Assembly (NCBI GenBank): GCA_000349905.1
Contig: KB722741.1
Span: forward strand, 585,979-649,978
Direction: 5' to 3'
From: Volvariella volvacea V23
Lineage: Eukaryota > Basidiomycota > Agaricomycetes > Agaricales > Pluteaceae
DNA length: 64,000 bases
This document shows positions 1-11,741 of the stretch, piece after piece (the stretch's first letter is position 1; every line of letters starts with the position of its first letter). The notes under the pieces were generated by a model that searched no databases, had not been told where the DNA came from, and saw only the letters and a program-made list of their open reading frames with translations. The translations under genes were made by a program, and so were the position numbers.

Positions 1-2
1 TT

Positions 3-380
3 GTGCCGGGTACTACGGCTCCGGTTGTTACTGTTACTGCGCCGGTCAATGGGGGAGATGGCGCGATGGGGTTCCCTCCTGGTGCGGGTGTACCCGGTAT
101 TTCGGGTCCTGGGGGTGGTGGGGATGGCACGGGGAAGAAGAAGAAAGGTTCGAGTGTCTCCGGGTCTGGTCCTGGTCCTGGGAGGAAGAAGAAGCTGGAT
201 CCTAACGCTGCTGCTGCCGCCGGTAGTAGTGGTGGCGGCGGCGGGCCGGGTAGTCTGCCGCAGAGTAGAGCTGGGTCTGGGCAACCTCCTGGTTCGTCGG
301 GATCTGGAGGGGGTAATGGACAGGGACAGGGCGGAGGTGGGGGACAGAGTTTACCTCCTTTCGTTGTTGCTAGCGCGTGA
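3..380 (+). CDS. C-terminal end of a Gly/Ser/Lys-rich protein (partial)
   Basis: Open from the window edge to a TGA at 378-380. About 125 residues are visible, almost all low complexity: runs of Gly, Pro, Ser and Ala with two basic clusters (KKKK and RKKK) that could act as nuclear localisation signals. The true start lies upstream of the window. No domain is visible, so function cannot be named; a nuclear or regulatory protein tail is a weak inference from the basic clusters. The overlapping frame that begins at base 1 is an arginine/leucine-rich shadow of the same GC-rich repeat and is not a gene. Confidence 0.5.
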   Translation: MPGTTAPVVTVTAPVNGGDGAMGFPPGAGVPGISGPGGGGDGTGKKKKGSSVSGSGPGPGRKKKLDPNAAAAAGSSGGGGGPGSLPQSRAGSGQPPGSSGSGGGNGQGQGGGGGQSLPPFVVASA

Positions 381-1511
381 TGACTGGAGAAGGGGGTTGG
401 GGGGTTGGTGCCAGGCTTTCAAGCCCTCTGCAGCTGATAGAGATGGTATACCCGCACCAAGTTGGAGGGATTCCATCTTGCCTTCAGTTGTTTCCTTATT
501 TGCGTCCACATGCTTTTTTCATTATTAACATTTCCCCTTTCCTTTGAGACTTTGAGCATGTTCATTGGTATATTACAGTTACAATTACATTTGGATAAAG
601 CTTTGTGATGATGTATTCTAGGACTTGAGAGATCTGGGTTATTTGATGCATTTTAACTGTAGGATTCTGGTCTGTGGTGGAATGCACTGGCATTTGCTTG
701 AATAGTTCCGGTAGATTCTATTTTTAACAGCTTCATCGCAAGGGTTTAAGATGCTGGTAAAAGGAGGTTGAAGCGATGCCACAGGCCACGAAAGCTGCGG
801 GAGGGGCTTAGCTTTGGAACGCAAAACGGCGCTCAGATGATGAGCTGGCGGGTCATTCGCATTGTCTATTGTTGGAAAATCGGAACAAAGCGAGGGAATC
901 ACCGGTACTTGTCAGTGTTACTGATTGAACGAGGGTAATTGTAGAACAAAGCACCACACTGGTAATAGTTGGGATATGTCACTCGACAACACTGGTGACG
1001 ATACCACCAGAACCGCTCGCAGAAACATGTATGCCCTGGAATATGGAAGTTGAGCTCTCCACAGTTGAAAGTGTCGTATCTACTTCAGTGGAGCTAGAGG
1101 TGCGTGCCTGAGATCCAGGGGATATGGTAGAAGGTTGAAAAGGACTGAACGCGTTGTTACGATGAACGGCGGGGCAGGCTACGGTAGGTCGGAGAGACAC
1201 TAACAATCGTCCGGATTAGATGGAACTGCAGTAACCATTTAGTGTCGCTTATTGGGCAGGTCCCAAAAATAATCGTGACTTGTGTGGCCTTACAGCCAAC
1301 TTAGGGCTTTGAGGGCCTAATTATATGTGGCCAAACTCAATCGTGTATGGTAAAATGGAGTCATGATACTAAGTGGCGAAGGTCTGCATTTCTAAATCCA
1401 GAGTCTATGCAAACACCACGTCCAACTTGAAGTACAGCCAGAGAAATTGCTGACAGGAAAGAGAAAAGCCCAAAAATATTTGATTCACAAGGTTGCTAAT
1501 GCTTCATTCAT
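381..1511. other. Intergenic, no supported gene
   Basis: No frame here resembles a known family. A 75-codon Ser/Thr-rich frame on the minus strand (979-1206) is open but has no homology I can recognise and no partner exon, so it is not called. The stretch probably holds the 3' ends of the flanking convergent genes. Confidence 0.4.
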
Positions 1512-2526
1512 TCATGGCAAGGACAAGTTTGTCGTCATGAAACTCTCATAGGTGAGAGTAACAGATCCAGTGCCGCCTTCGTCCAAGCGCTGGAAGGTTT
1601 CCACAAGCTGCTTGATGACGACGCATGCCCGCACGAAACGATCAAAGTTGATCCCAGAAGGAGCATCCGGTCGTTGTCTAGAACCATCGGATAGACCTTT
1701 GATATCTAACCCCCACAAGGGGGGTGGCACGTTCGTTAACGTCGTGCTCTATATTCGAACAAGGGGTGTCGCTCGCTGGCTTCGATCACTCACCGTATTT
1801 CCTTTGCACGAGTTCGATGATGTGAGGAGGAAGATTGAAACCGAGTTGACTTAAGGCGGTTTGAAGTTCGCTACGGTCGATGGAGCCGGAACCGTCGCGG
1901 TCAAAGTGGCGGAAGATTCCTTGCCAATCCTAGAATAGCCAACGTGCGTGAAAGGGCGCTAAAGGAGTTGCGTAGTGGCTCACACGTACTTTGATATATT
2001 TCCAAAGGCCCACGAACTGCAGGATGTTAGACTATAAGGAATATGATAGATGAGGCAATAGTACGAACTTCGTTGAAACCAATTGTTCCACTGCGATCTT
2101 GATCCTATCGTCCGCCACTGTCAGTTTAGGCCAGAGTGACAGCCTAACGCCACGTACGAAGATCGTCATCAAAAGCTTAACCGTATCAAGGTCAAAGCCT
2201 GCATGGGTAGCAAGTCATTGGATGCCGTTCTAATGAATAGACATGTGCGAGCACACTTACGCGACCAATCTCCATTCACCAACGCTTGCTCTAATTGTAG
2301 CCATAATCGGTATACTAGTTCTAGGGTAACAATAAAGCTGCTCTTACGAAGTTCAACAGCAGTGATCGCCCCTGATCTGTCGTGATCGACATTGCAGAAC
2401 CACTGCCACAATCTATCGCATTGTCAGCACTCCCAGTGTAAACACAGGATCATAAGTGGCGTACTGTGGGTCCGCTCCCGGAACAGGAGGGGGTGGGGCT
2501 GCGGCTGCCCATCCACCAGAATAGCC
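1512..2526 (-). CDS. Penta-EF-hand calcium-binding protein (ALG-2/peflin/sorcin type), N-terminus incomplete
   Basis: Eight exons with closing phases: complement(1512..1705, 1794..1929, 1990..2016, 2069..2104, 2158..2198, 2261..2290, 2348..2412, 2465..2526). In order they give a Gly/Ala/Pro-rich tail ending PGADPQ, then LWQWFCNVDHDRSGAIT (EF1), FDLDTVKLLMTIF, DQDRSGTIGFNEF (EF2), VGLWKYIK, then FRHFDRDGSGSIDRSELQ (EF3), HIIELVQRKY, and INFDRFVRACVVIKQLVETF leading into the degenerate EF4/EF5. EF1-EF3 keep the Asp/Ser/Gly loop residues needed for Ca2+. PEF proteins bind ALIX- and Sec31-type partners and dimerise through EF5; that role is family knowledge. The initiator exon is not resolved: an ATG at 3179 followed by tiny candidate exons exists upstream, but phases could not be closed into 2526. 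Confidence 0.9.
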
Positions 2527-4450
2527 CTATGAGATGTCAGATATCGCGATCCAATAGAGTCAAAACAGGCATAACCAAATGAAGATCAAGATAAGATGGA
2601 ACGAGAGGAGGACCAAATGAAACAGGACCTCATGGAGGGATCATGACCGTCTTATCAGTAACATCCCCTTGGCGGACTGTAGCCACCTTGTTCACCGTGT
2701 ATCCTCTCGATCCAGCAATACATCCGTCGCATGACCGCAGAGTATATGGAAAGATAAAACTCACGTAGGACATGTCAGATAATGTGATTGAGGAGAAAGA
2801 GCTGGGGTTGAAGTTGCCAAAATCGCACTAGAGAGACAGGTTGAAGAGGCTGAGAGTCTCGAGTGCCTATACGTACTTGCACAGCCCTGCCATCACCATC
2901 GTTACCTGATCAGGAAATTCATGACCAAACCAGCAACTAAGAATGAGAGTTTGTGCGCCGCAACGGAATAACCATAATGAGATCACTACAAGAGGGAGAA
3001 GGGCAATAAATGTTTGGACGTTCACAAGAGGCAAGGAAGCAAGTCACACACGGCAAAGATGAAATGCTTTCGGGAATACTCGAATGCGCCTCAACTAAAG
3101 CAACTTTTTTGAGATCAAATTAGCTTACAAAATTAAATGAGCGAAAAGGTCTGACGTACTTACATTGCTCCCCTGCCATGATGTCACAGACCGCCGGCGA
3201 GAGAAATACTCCATTTCTAACACGTCTGCGATCTACATTATAAAGCCACGCTGATTTACGCACATACGTGCACAATTACCATGAAATCTTTTGCTAACAA
3301 CCACGAACTCACCACTCCCTAGTCATACCCAAATGTCGGCTCCCTAAGAGACGCAAAGAACGCACAAACCTGTACGCAATAGCTTTGTCTAAGCCCCTTT
3401 AAGCCCTTGGCCCCGTAACTGTATGCGTAGGCTCGTAGGGGGTGAGTGTTCCATCGTGGCTTGTCAACCGACGATTCGGAGTACTAGTGTCAGTGGACCT
3501 AGAGGTGTGATGGGATTGTACAAGCAGAGGTTGTTGCGGTACTCATGGTCACGCTCGAAATTGGGACGAGGGTCTTGACTTATAGTTGGTAGTGAGCTTC
3601 ATGTGAACTTGGTTCCACCTGCGGGGGAGGAGAGTGGGTGATGATAGCGGGACCTGAGCTCGGCAATGTCCGTCCTCATCCCAACTTTTGGAGCGCCAGT
3701 GCTTGAAAGTTGGTGTATTCAATCCTTAATGTTCCCTCAACCGTCAAGTTGAACGTACTTTCCAGAAAATGGACCAGCTTTCACGAGACAGCGATTGGAA
3801 AATCACAGCCACACAAAGGGTAGATAAAAATAGCACATTTTTATTTGCCTTATTCAGACTGTACTTGTGTAAGTGTGCAAATAGTTTTCAATTTTTCGAT
3901 AATATCTAACGGCAACTCCCTATTCTTTCTTCAAAAAAGACAATTCACACCTAACGTGTGTCCTCGCGAATACAGATTTCTATAACTGGGCTTAACGATT
4001 CTGATGCTGGGTGGTGCTGGTTGTACACAGTGCACATATACAGTAAAGCAAGGTTTTTACATGCCAGTTCAGGCTATGCCTAGTACGTACCATTGAACCA
4101 ACAACCTAGTTACTTAGTTTGGCATCCTCTGACCTCTGCCTTCCTAGTGGATGTGCAATGTAAGTTAGAAGGATCCAAGAGAACTCATTCCAATAACTCA
4201 ATGGAGAATACGGTACATCATGGGAAGGATTAACGACATCTTCAAGAAATCTCAACCTTGTGCCCCTGGTTGGGCTAGTGAGCGCTGACGTTCAGCGCAA
4301 ACTTGGCAAACTTAATTATACTAGCAAGTGGAAGTTGGCCGGATATCATCGAGCACGAGCGTGAACGAGCAGCGCCTTATGTAAAAGTCATTAGCCACTG
4401 ACTATAAGTCGGAAGGCTACTTGCGAACAGGCGTGTTGCACTAGACGACG
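2527..4450. other. Upstream region of the PEF gene and O-methyltransferase 1; possible tiny exons
   Basis: On the minus strand, candidate exons at 3179-3164 (MAGEQ followed by a GTAAGT donor), near 2900 and near 2840-2780 (reading GNFNPSSFSSITLSDMSY) join in phase with one another. They may be the PEF N-terminus or a separate small gene ending at the TGA at 2630-2632. From about 3200 to 4450 no coding signal was seen. Confidence 0.3.
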
Positions 4451-6353
4451 ATGTCTCTTGCTACTCTTCGCCAACTCCAAAGCCTCATCAACAAGGCTAT
4501 TGATGACCTCGAAGCGACATCAACCGACACGTCCACAACCCTACCCGATCTGAACGAGCCATTCACCCCCCAAAGCGAGGCATTTCGCTCATCACCTGCT
4601 GCCGCGCAAGCTGCAGAAGTCGCGAGTGCCGCCGCTTATCAGATTGCAGCTATCTTGGCTCCACCGCATGCTACGCTTTACCAGATTATCGGTGGGGTAC
4701 GTTCATCTAGGGACTTCAGCTTATGCTGTCGCTGAGCTTGGTTTGAAGCCCTACAAGGCCGCTGCGCTGCGCGTTTGTTTGGAATCTGGAGTTACTGAGA
4801 TTTTGCGTGAGGCTGGGCCAAAGGTAAGCGCATCAGGTTTAGGTCCTCTCTGTATACATACCTCCCATGCGCTCCGTAGGGCTTATACGTCAAAGAAATA
4901 GCCGCGCAAATGGGTTGGAACCTACCAAACTCGGTAAGTGTCTGAACCACATCACAATCTGATCTTCACTGGCGTCCCTTAGCGCGGTTCCTTCGAGTTC
5001 TTGCAACCCATCATGTCTACCGCGAGGTCCAGCCCAATGTGTTTGCCAACAACCGCATTTCAAGCATGCTTGACACGTTAAAACTGAGTAAAGAAATATT
5101 GGCAGAGTATGAATGTTCGTGCTCTGGATGGGCCCGCTGCAGTACTTACGTCTCCTATGCAGTCCTGAGCACAGATACGACAATGCCATAGGACTCGCCG
5201 CCATTACTGGTCATCAGTAAGCCACGCCCTTTCACAAACCGTCACCATGGCTCACAAGCAAGAAGTCTTGACGAGATCTGTAAAGGAAGCTCATGGATCT
5301 GGGAGACCGTTTCCGATCCCGCTACAGGCTTTTCTGGAGACCCAAAGCACACGCCGCTGGCTTGTGCATTCGGATTTGACGATACAATCCGGGGGTTTTA
5401 CTCCCGCCCTGAACAAAAAGGACGCCATCATCGCTTCAATGTTGGTTTACGCGGTATTGGGGCGCTGCAGACGTTTGATACGATCGTCAAAGGTATGGAG
5501 TCTGTCCATGAAGGCTCTACATCTGCATTTGTGCTGAGTTTATAGGTATCATACGTGAATCAGGTTTTCCTTGGGGTACGCTTCCACGAGACTCTGTGGT
5601 TGTTGATGTTGGTGGCGGCATTGGTACAGCGATGTTGACCGTGGCAAAAGAGTTCCCTGATTTGAAGGTAGTCGTTCAAAGTCTACCAAATGTCATTCAA
5701 GACGGAAAAGGGGTTTGTTTCGCTCACTAGCTTTTGGCTGCCCCTGATCAGCCATAGGTTTGGGCGACATCACTCCCGGAAGCATTGTCCACGAGACGGG
5801 TAACGTTGCAAAGTGGGTGCTGATTTGCACGAGCCATCCGATAGAAAGTATCAACACACGTCCAGCACACGATTTTTTCACGCCACAGCCACAAAAGAAC
5901 GCGGCTGTCTTCTTTGTGAAGCACGTCCTCCATGACTGGTCGGATGAGCGGTGCAAGGTCATCCTATCGCACCTCAGAGAGGCAGCTACTCCTCAAACGA
6001 AGCTATACGTCATCGATACCTTGATTCCGTTCGCCTGCCGCGACAGGACGGAGGAAACTGGAATTCCCGGTGCCATTCCGAACGAGGCGCCGGAACCGTT
6101 GTTGGCCAATTATGGCGCTGTGAATAATTTGGTATATTCTATAGATATGGTGGTAAGCGCTCGCACTACTCCTTACGTGTGACGATGAGGCTCAGAAGGA
6201 GAAAAATAGATGCACATAGCCAACAACTCCCAAGAATGTACCGTTCGCCAAATGGATCAGCTTCTGCGGGATTGTGGTTGGAAGATCACGAAGATACACA
6301 GGATGGACGGCGCTAGCTTGTTCAATCAGCCAATTGAGGCTACTCCAGTGTGA
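4451..6353 (+). CDS. SAM-dependent O-methyltransferase, copy 1
   Basis: Multi-exon gene, start ATG at 4451 (MSLATLRQLQSLINKAIDDL) to TGA at 6351-6353. Segments in order are the N-terminal helical dimerisation region, AAALRVCLESGVTEILREAG, a winged-helix part, then VVVDVGGGIGTAML (Gly-rich SAM site, about 5596-5635), KEFPDLKVVVQSLPNVIQ, and KHVLHDWSDERC, whose His is the catalytic base of class I plant/fungal O-methyltransferases (about 5918-5951). It continues LLANYGAVNNLVYSIDMV and ends CTVRQMDQLLRDCGWKITKI before QPIEATPV. It transfers methyl from SAM to a hydroxyl, usually of a phenol or polyketide; the substrate is unknown. Roughly nine short introns; some junctions were not fixed. Two paralogues lie at 48871-50940 and 54630-56545 on the other strand. 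Confidence 0.85.
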
Positions 6354-7213
6354 GTGTTGGAGACGTGCTGCGGTACCATGTAAGATACTGTATAAATTGA
6401 TTGGATTAAATGAGAGATTATCTTAGCGAGGTGTGGCTTGAGCGATTGATCCGGTAACTATACCGTTTCCCGACAAAGCGAGTCAAAGCGCCGGCACCAC
6501 CTTCACCCTTTCTCTTATCGACCACTGGTCCTCTGTAGAGAAGGCGGCTCTGGACGAGGAATCCTCTCTCCTAGCCTTCTCTATAGCATATCACAGGTCA
6601 CTCCACACCTCGTGGCATAAAAGAACTTTGCATGAGGTGAGTCAACTGAACCTTCGAAGGCGATCAGAGCCGCCATGGCCTCCTCGAAGTCTTCATTGCC
6701 CTATCTACCTCTTCTAGTGCAAGTTTCTGACGGCTTTAATTATCTCGGTGCCCTTTGTGGCACTACTTTTAAATTCCACTTTTTGCATTGTAGAATATAA
6801 AAGCGACAAAGGATTGGACGATTGATCCCCGAGTCAAAATTCAAAAAGATCAAGGCTCCCCTACCGTCGAAAATATTGGTCAATCCGGTGTCCCTGCCAG
6901 CCTTGAGCACATCAACCGACCTCCTATTTTCCGTGTGGGTATAAAAAGTCCTTTCGCCGATCATCCGGCCGGTTGTCTTTCATTCGTCCCCCTCTCTTTG
7001 TGTGCGTAATCCCGCCGTTTCTCTTTCACCTCGTCAGCCACTCTTGTCTTATCACTCGCCTTCGAATAGTCTGTGACTAATCGAGAAAACCACAAGGCAG
7101 CGCTAAAGTTTACGTGCAGGCCTCGCGATTACGGTTTCCTTGTATCACTGCCTCATTGCGATTTTTGATCTCTTCGACCCTCTCGGAGGCCCTTTCAGTT
7201 CCCAGTGTTCTAC
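6354..7213. other. Intergenic, no gene seen; promoter of the 7322 gene at its right end
   Basis: No convincing coding frame. The last 250 bases become pyrimidine-rich on the plus strand, typical of a basidiomycete promoter and 5' leader. Confidence 0.4.
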
Positions 7214-7214
7214 A

Positions 7215-7223
7215 TATATAAAA
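7215..7223 (+). promoter_or_regulatory. TATA-box-like element
   Basis: TATATAAAA lies about 100 bases before the ATG at 7322, within a CT-rich leader. Position and sequence fit a TATA box; this is inference only. Confidence 0.5.
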
Positions 7224-7321
7224 TCCTCGACGCTCCCACCTTCATTCCTTCCCACTCGCACACCGCTCTCTTTCAATCTCCTCCCTTTCATTTCCATACA
7301 CCTAATCAACTATCTTTCAAA

Positions 7322-8518
7322 ATGCCCGCCATCCGTAGGCCATTGCGCGAGCGCTGCAACGCTCCCAGTCCCTTGAGCATCGTGGCATCAGCTTATTCTC
7401 CCCCGAGTCCTACAAAACTTCTGAACGATATCCCCGGATACTCGACGAGGAAGACGCGCAAAGGTGGTGCGCCCGCAGCTGACGTTCTTGGCGCCACCCC
7501 TCTCAGGGTCAAACCTGGCAAGGTAAACAAAAGCGAGGCATCAGAACACGAGGCCGATGAATCCACCATAGTCGAGGTCATCGAGGCTCCGAGAATCGAG
7601 GTTACTCAGCCGACTAGCGTCTGTTTGAGTTCAGGAGTCGAAGTTGAGAAGTATGAGGCTGAAGATTGTGTTCAGGATCAAGAAAATGTCGACCCGTTTG
7701 AGACCACCGACGAAGATTTTGCCGATGAGAGTCACTATTACTATAATTACTCATCGGAGGTCTCCGACGAGGAGGAAGGAGAAGACGTCAACGCGTCCTC
7801 TACGCCCTACAGTCGACCCGCTTGCGACCCGACCAAACCACGGTTCTTCAGCCCAGAATACGAATCGCCGGACGAAGAATCTCATGCTAATGATCTTGAA
7901 TGTCTTCACGAACTTATCCCGGATCTCTTCCTTGCCTTTTCATCCGGAGATTACACTCCCCCCTCTCTCACCAGCGCAACTGGGATCCGGTTCACTCACA
8001 TCATCAAAATGGTTCGACCGACCTCTTCTGAGAGCGCTGGCACTTTCTCAGTCGAGTATGACGTAACCACCGGAACCCACATCCTGCTTCTTAGCTTGTG
8101 CCGGCCCAAGCCAGCACCAGGACGTAAAGGCAGAGAGAGGGGTAAAGCAAGGGAGAGCATGTCACGACAACACGGCATTCCCCTGTTAACCGAGCACCAG
8201 CTCCTCATCGCGCGGGATTTCCTGTCCATCGCCCTCCCTTACTACTCGGAGGGTCTCTCATCCGAAATCCCGTCTTCCCCGGCTGTTGATAGCGTAACCG
8301 CCTTGATTACTGCTCCGATGGAGAACGACGACGCGTCAGGCGCTGTCGACGTCATGGCGGTTGCGTCTTGCTATTTGGCGTATTGCTCTGGGGAGAATAT
8401 TGAGAAGGTGTTGGCGTATATTAATGAGGAGGAAGAAGTTCCCGAGATGTGGAGGTATAAGGTTGGAGTGACGAGCCAGGGGACGGAGCTCATCAATGCT
8501 GTGGCTCTTATGGCTTGA
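7322..8518 (+). CDS. Acidic protein with a possible inactive dual-specificity-phosphatase fold
   Basis: Single exon, 398 aa. The ATG at 7322 (context TTTCAAAATGCCC) is preferred over an upstream in-frame ATG at 7205, which overlaps the TATA element. Residues 1-210 are low complexity and very acidic (DEEEGED, YYYNY). From about 220 the order is CLHELIPDLFLAFSSGDY, GIRFTHIIKMVRP, GTHILLLSLCRP, LLTEHQLLIARDFLSIALPY, then VMAVASCYLAYCSGENIEKV with LAYINEEEE. This spacing mimics a dual-specificity phosphatase: entry strand, the TH-I-N-strand, helix before the P-loop, then AYL and the helix with AL-YV. The HCxxGxxR signature expected before the AYL-like element is absent, replaced by an acidic loop around residues 355-365. 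If the fold assignment is right it is a pseudophosphatase; otherwise it is an unrecognised Agaricomycete protein. Confidence 0.75.
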   Translation: MPAIRRPLRERCNAPSPLSIVASAYSPPSPTKLLNDIPGYSTRKTRKGGAPAADVLGATPLRVKPGKVNKSEASEHEADESTIVEVIEAPRIEVTQPTSVCLSSGVEVEKYEAEDCVQDQENVDPFETTDEDFADESHYYYNYSSEVSDEEEGEDVNASSTPYSRPACDPTKPRFFSPEYESPDEESHANDLECLHELIPDLFLAFSSGDYTPPSLTSATGIRFTHIIKMVRPTSSESAGTFSVEYDVTTGTHILLLSLCRPKPAPGRKGRERGKARESMSRQHGIPLLTEHQLLIARDFLSIALPYYSEGLSSEIPSSPAVDSVTALITAPMENDDASGAVDVMAVASCYLAYCSGENIEKVLAYINEEEEVPEMWRYKVGVTSQGTELINAVALMA

Positions 8519-9256
8519 TGAAGGATCAAGTCGAAGTTGGCCTTACACGAGTCTCCTGTCGTATTTTTGTACGATGGGCGATGGGGTAAGGTCTGTATAT
8601 CACCATCACCACCTCCCGACCGCTCGGAAAGGAGGTTCAAAAGACTTTCGGTACTTTACATTTGTATGCTTGTTGTTTGTGTGTGGGCCGTCGTCCTCGT
8701 CCAGCTCAGTCGAGGGAAGACTGAACCCACTGTGTTTTGAACTTTTCTCTTCCCTTCGCCATCACCGTCGTTCTTAATACCTTTCCTTCTCCTTCCACCT
8801 TACTTTACTTCGCCACTATTTCGCCACCATTCCACTATGCTCCATCAACTTCCTATATGATTTGCACCCAAATCCGTTATGCCTTCCTTTTCCCTCCTTT
8901 TCGTACCCGTTATCTTTCTCGCGCCGGTCCACCACCTGGCATAGTGTTCTGTACCAACCGTCTTTAGATAGTGTATTGCCCCCTTGTTCTTTTACCACCC
9001 TGTTCGACCCGAACTTGTTCTTAGGTACTGTTACACACGTCTGTCACTTGTACATAGCACTTGTGTTAACACCGAGCAAGCATAGGCTTGTGCTCCCAAC
9101 GCGCGGCTGGAAGGATCACGTGAGCGATATCGCGGCCTGCCCTAAACTGGAAACCGACACGTACAGCGAGATCATCAGGCCCAGTAACGAGGAAATCCAC
9201 GATATCGCACCTTTCTACCTGTAGCTGGACTTGGAGACTTAGTACGCTCGGTTGAA
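8519..9256. other. 3' region of the 7322 gene and CT-rich promoter of delta-COP
   Basis: Strongly pyrimidine-rich on the plus strand from about 8737 to 9000, giving fortuitous open frames. No gene is supported. Confidence 0.4.
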
Positions 9257-11173
9257 ATGGTGGGCATCTGTCGGCCATCTTTCCATGGGTTTGGTCTGAT
9301 CCTTTGCTTTAGGTTGTCCTCGCAGCATCAATATGTACCAAGGGCGGGAAAGGTGCGTGCGATGGCCATACATGGTGGATACGCAGAGAGAGCTGAAGAC
9401 ACTTTAGCTGTCATCTCGCGCCAGTTTCGTGATATGACCCGAACGAGGATCGAGTCGCTCTTGGCGTCGTTCCCCAAGCTCATACCGACAAACACGCAGC
9501 ACACCTCCGTCGAGACTGAGGAGGTTCGATACGTCTATCAGCCGCTCGAAGACCTCTACATTCTGTTAATAACGAACAAAGCCTCGAATATCTTGCAAGA
9601 TATTGATACCCTCCATCTGTTCGCGCGCGTCGTATCGGATATCTGTAGAAGTGCGGACGAGCGGGAGATTATTAAAAATGCGTTTGAGCTGTTGGGGGCG
9701 TTTGATGAGATTGTCAGTTTGGGTTATAAAGAGCAGGTGAACCTCATGCAAGTGAGGAGCGTGTTAGAGATGGAGAGTCATGAGGAGAAGATCCAGGAGA
9801 TCATTGCCAGAGTACGTTTCATCGTTGTCTTCACCTATTCATATCACGCATATAGTCCACTCTAGAACAAAGAAGCGGAAGCAAAAGAAGAACTCAAGCG
9901 CCGGGCCAAGCAACTCGAGATGCAGCGACGCGAACAACAGCGGAGAGCAGGTGCTGCAGGTGGCAGCAGTTATCTTGGAGGCGGTATCAGTGGATACTCC
10001 CCCGTTCCTCGCTTCGAGACTCCAGATGTCCCCGCCGTCTCTCGCATCACAACATCGTCTCCAGCACCCTCTACATCGCGTGCTCCTGCTTTCAAGGGGT
10101 CTGGTATGAAGCTAGGCGCCAAAAAGACAAAGCAAGCAGAGCTACTAGATGCGCTGGGTGGAGATGTGTTGTCGAGCGTCACGGATATCTCGACTCCCCC
10201 TACACCATCCGTCGCAACACCTGAACCGATCATTCCAAAATCGTCCGGTCGTGGCAGTCTTCCTGAAGTGACACCAGAAGCGTAAGTTTGTCGCTCACCT
10301 GCCATTATCCCCCTCTCACCGATTTTTAGTATCCATATCGTCATTAAAGAGCAACTTTCCCTCTCGCTGTTGCGTGATGGCGGCGTCCAATCAATGGAAC
10401 TCAAAGGCGATATGAATCTGCAAATATCCGATCCAGCCTACGCCAATCTCCGGATAGCACTTACACCGTCCACGGATTTCGGAGGCAACAGTTTGCAGTT
10501 CAAGCAGCACCCTAATGTCGCCAAGTTCACTCCTGGTCAAGCCCGCGTCGTGGCTCTGAAGGACTCGTCCAAGTCGTTCCCGGTCGGACAGAGTCTGGCT
10601 GTCTTGAAGTGGAGATACGCGGGAACTGATGAGAGCAACGTTCCGCTTTCAAGTGAGTTGATTGTGCTGTATGGCGCTGCTGATGCTTACAATTAGGTGT
10701 ACTTAGTCAACTGCTGGCCATCACCCTCGAATGACGGAACATGCGAGGTGAGCATCGAGTATGAGCTCGAACACGAGAACATCACTCTATACGATGTCGT
10801 CATCTCCATTCCCCTACCGTAAGCCCACATTTCTGCTTGCGTTATCCTTGCCTAACACACCCGATCCAGCGCCGGCTCCTACCCCACCGTCTCCTCCCAC
10901 TCTGGCGAATGGGCCCTCAACCCCTCATCACACTCCCTCGCCTGGTCAATCCCCCTCATCTCTGCCTCGGACGAATCCACGCGCAGCGGGTCGATCATCT
11001 TCAACGTCGGAGGCGACGATCCGGGCGCCTTCTTCCCCGTCGACGTCAAGTTTGTTGCGCAGGGAAGTTTGGCTGGTGTTGCGGTGGAGAAGGTTGCAAA
11101 GGTGGATGGGGGAGAGGATCCTGTGTATTCGGTTGATGCTGTGCTTAATACTGATGGGTACTTGGTTGTGTAA
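9257..11173 (+). CDS. RET2: Coatomer subunit delta (delta-COP, archain)
   Basis: Seven exons whose phases all close: 9257..9259, 9313..9352, 9408..9811, 9866..10281, 10330..10652, 10707..10818, 10870..11173, giving 533 aa, the usual family length. The protein begins M-VVLAASICTKGGKAVISRQF and continues MTRTRIESLLASFPKL, VRYVYQPLEDLYILLITNK and FDEIVSLGYKEQVNLMQVR (longin domain, residues 1-140). A charged linker helix (EAKEELKRRAKQLEMQRREQ) follows, then the mu-homology domain from about 270: IHIVIKEQL, FPVGQSLAVLKWRY, SINCWPSPSNDGTCEVSIEY, DVVISIPLP. It is part of the F-subcomplex of the COPI coat, which drives Golgi-to-ER retrograde transport. The first coding exon is only the ATG codon. 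S. cerevisiae symbol used by homology. Confidence 0.95.
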
Positions 11174-11741
11174 AGGTGTAGGGGTTGTATGAAGGAATGG
11201 AACTGAGATGCCAATTTTTTGTGTGAGGCAGCGATATTACGATTTCATCGTACTATTGAGCAATTCGTGGTCACATTGAGTTCGTTCATGCTAGGGTGGT
11301 TGTTTTCACTCTCTGAGCAGGACGCAATGGTTCTCTGAGGAATTGCTCCCATTTAAAGAGCGCGTGCATCTGAGTGTGCGTCAAAGACCCACTAGAGACA
11401 TCACTGCGTTCATGCCCAGAGATCATCGATCAACCGTAATATAGGAAGGTGCTAAGTGCAATCGAGTAACAAATCAAATGGGGCCATGTCCAATGAAAGA
11501 GGGAGAAGAGACCGTAATCTACGAGGAACAAGTGGACTATGTTTTGTCGTTACAAAGGCAATAAGGTGATAGTACATACGTAAAGTAGGTAACAGAACGA
11601 AAAAGGACATATAGCTAGCTGACGAGGATGAGGAATGAAGCTTCGATGGTGCTTAAGGGATGGTGCATGCATACGCATGTGCTAGATGTGAGGGATATAG
11701 TCAGACCACTTGATGTTGTCAAAGGCAGAGGGGGGAAGATC
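11174..11741. other. Intergenic between convergent genes
   Basis: No coding frame; expected to contain the 3' UTRs of delta-COP and of the membrane-protein pseudogene. Confidence 0.4.

Noticed and set aside
1..528. 175-codon Arg/Leu/Val-rich frame at the window start
   Set aside because: Frame shadow of the Gly-rich tail at 3-380.
8737..9224. Open frames in the CT-rich stretch before delta-COP
   Set aside because: Low-complexity promoter sequence without homology or coding character.
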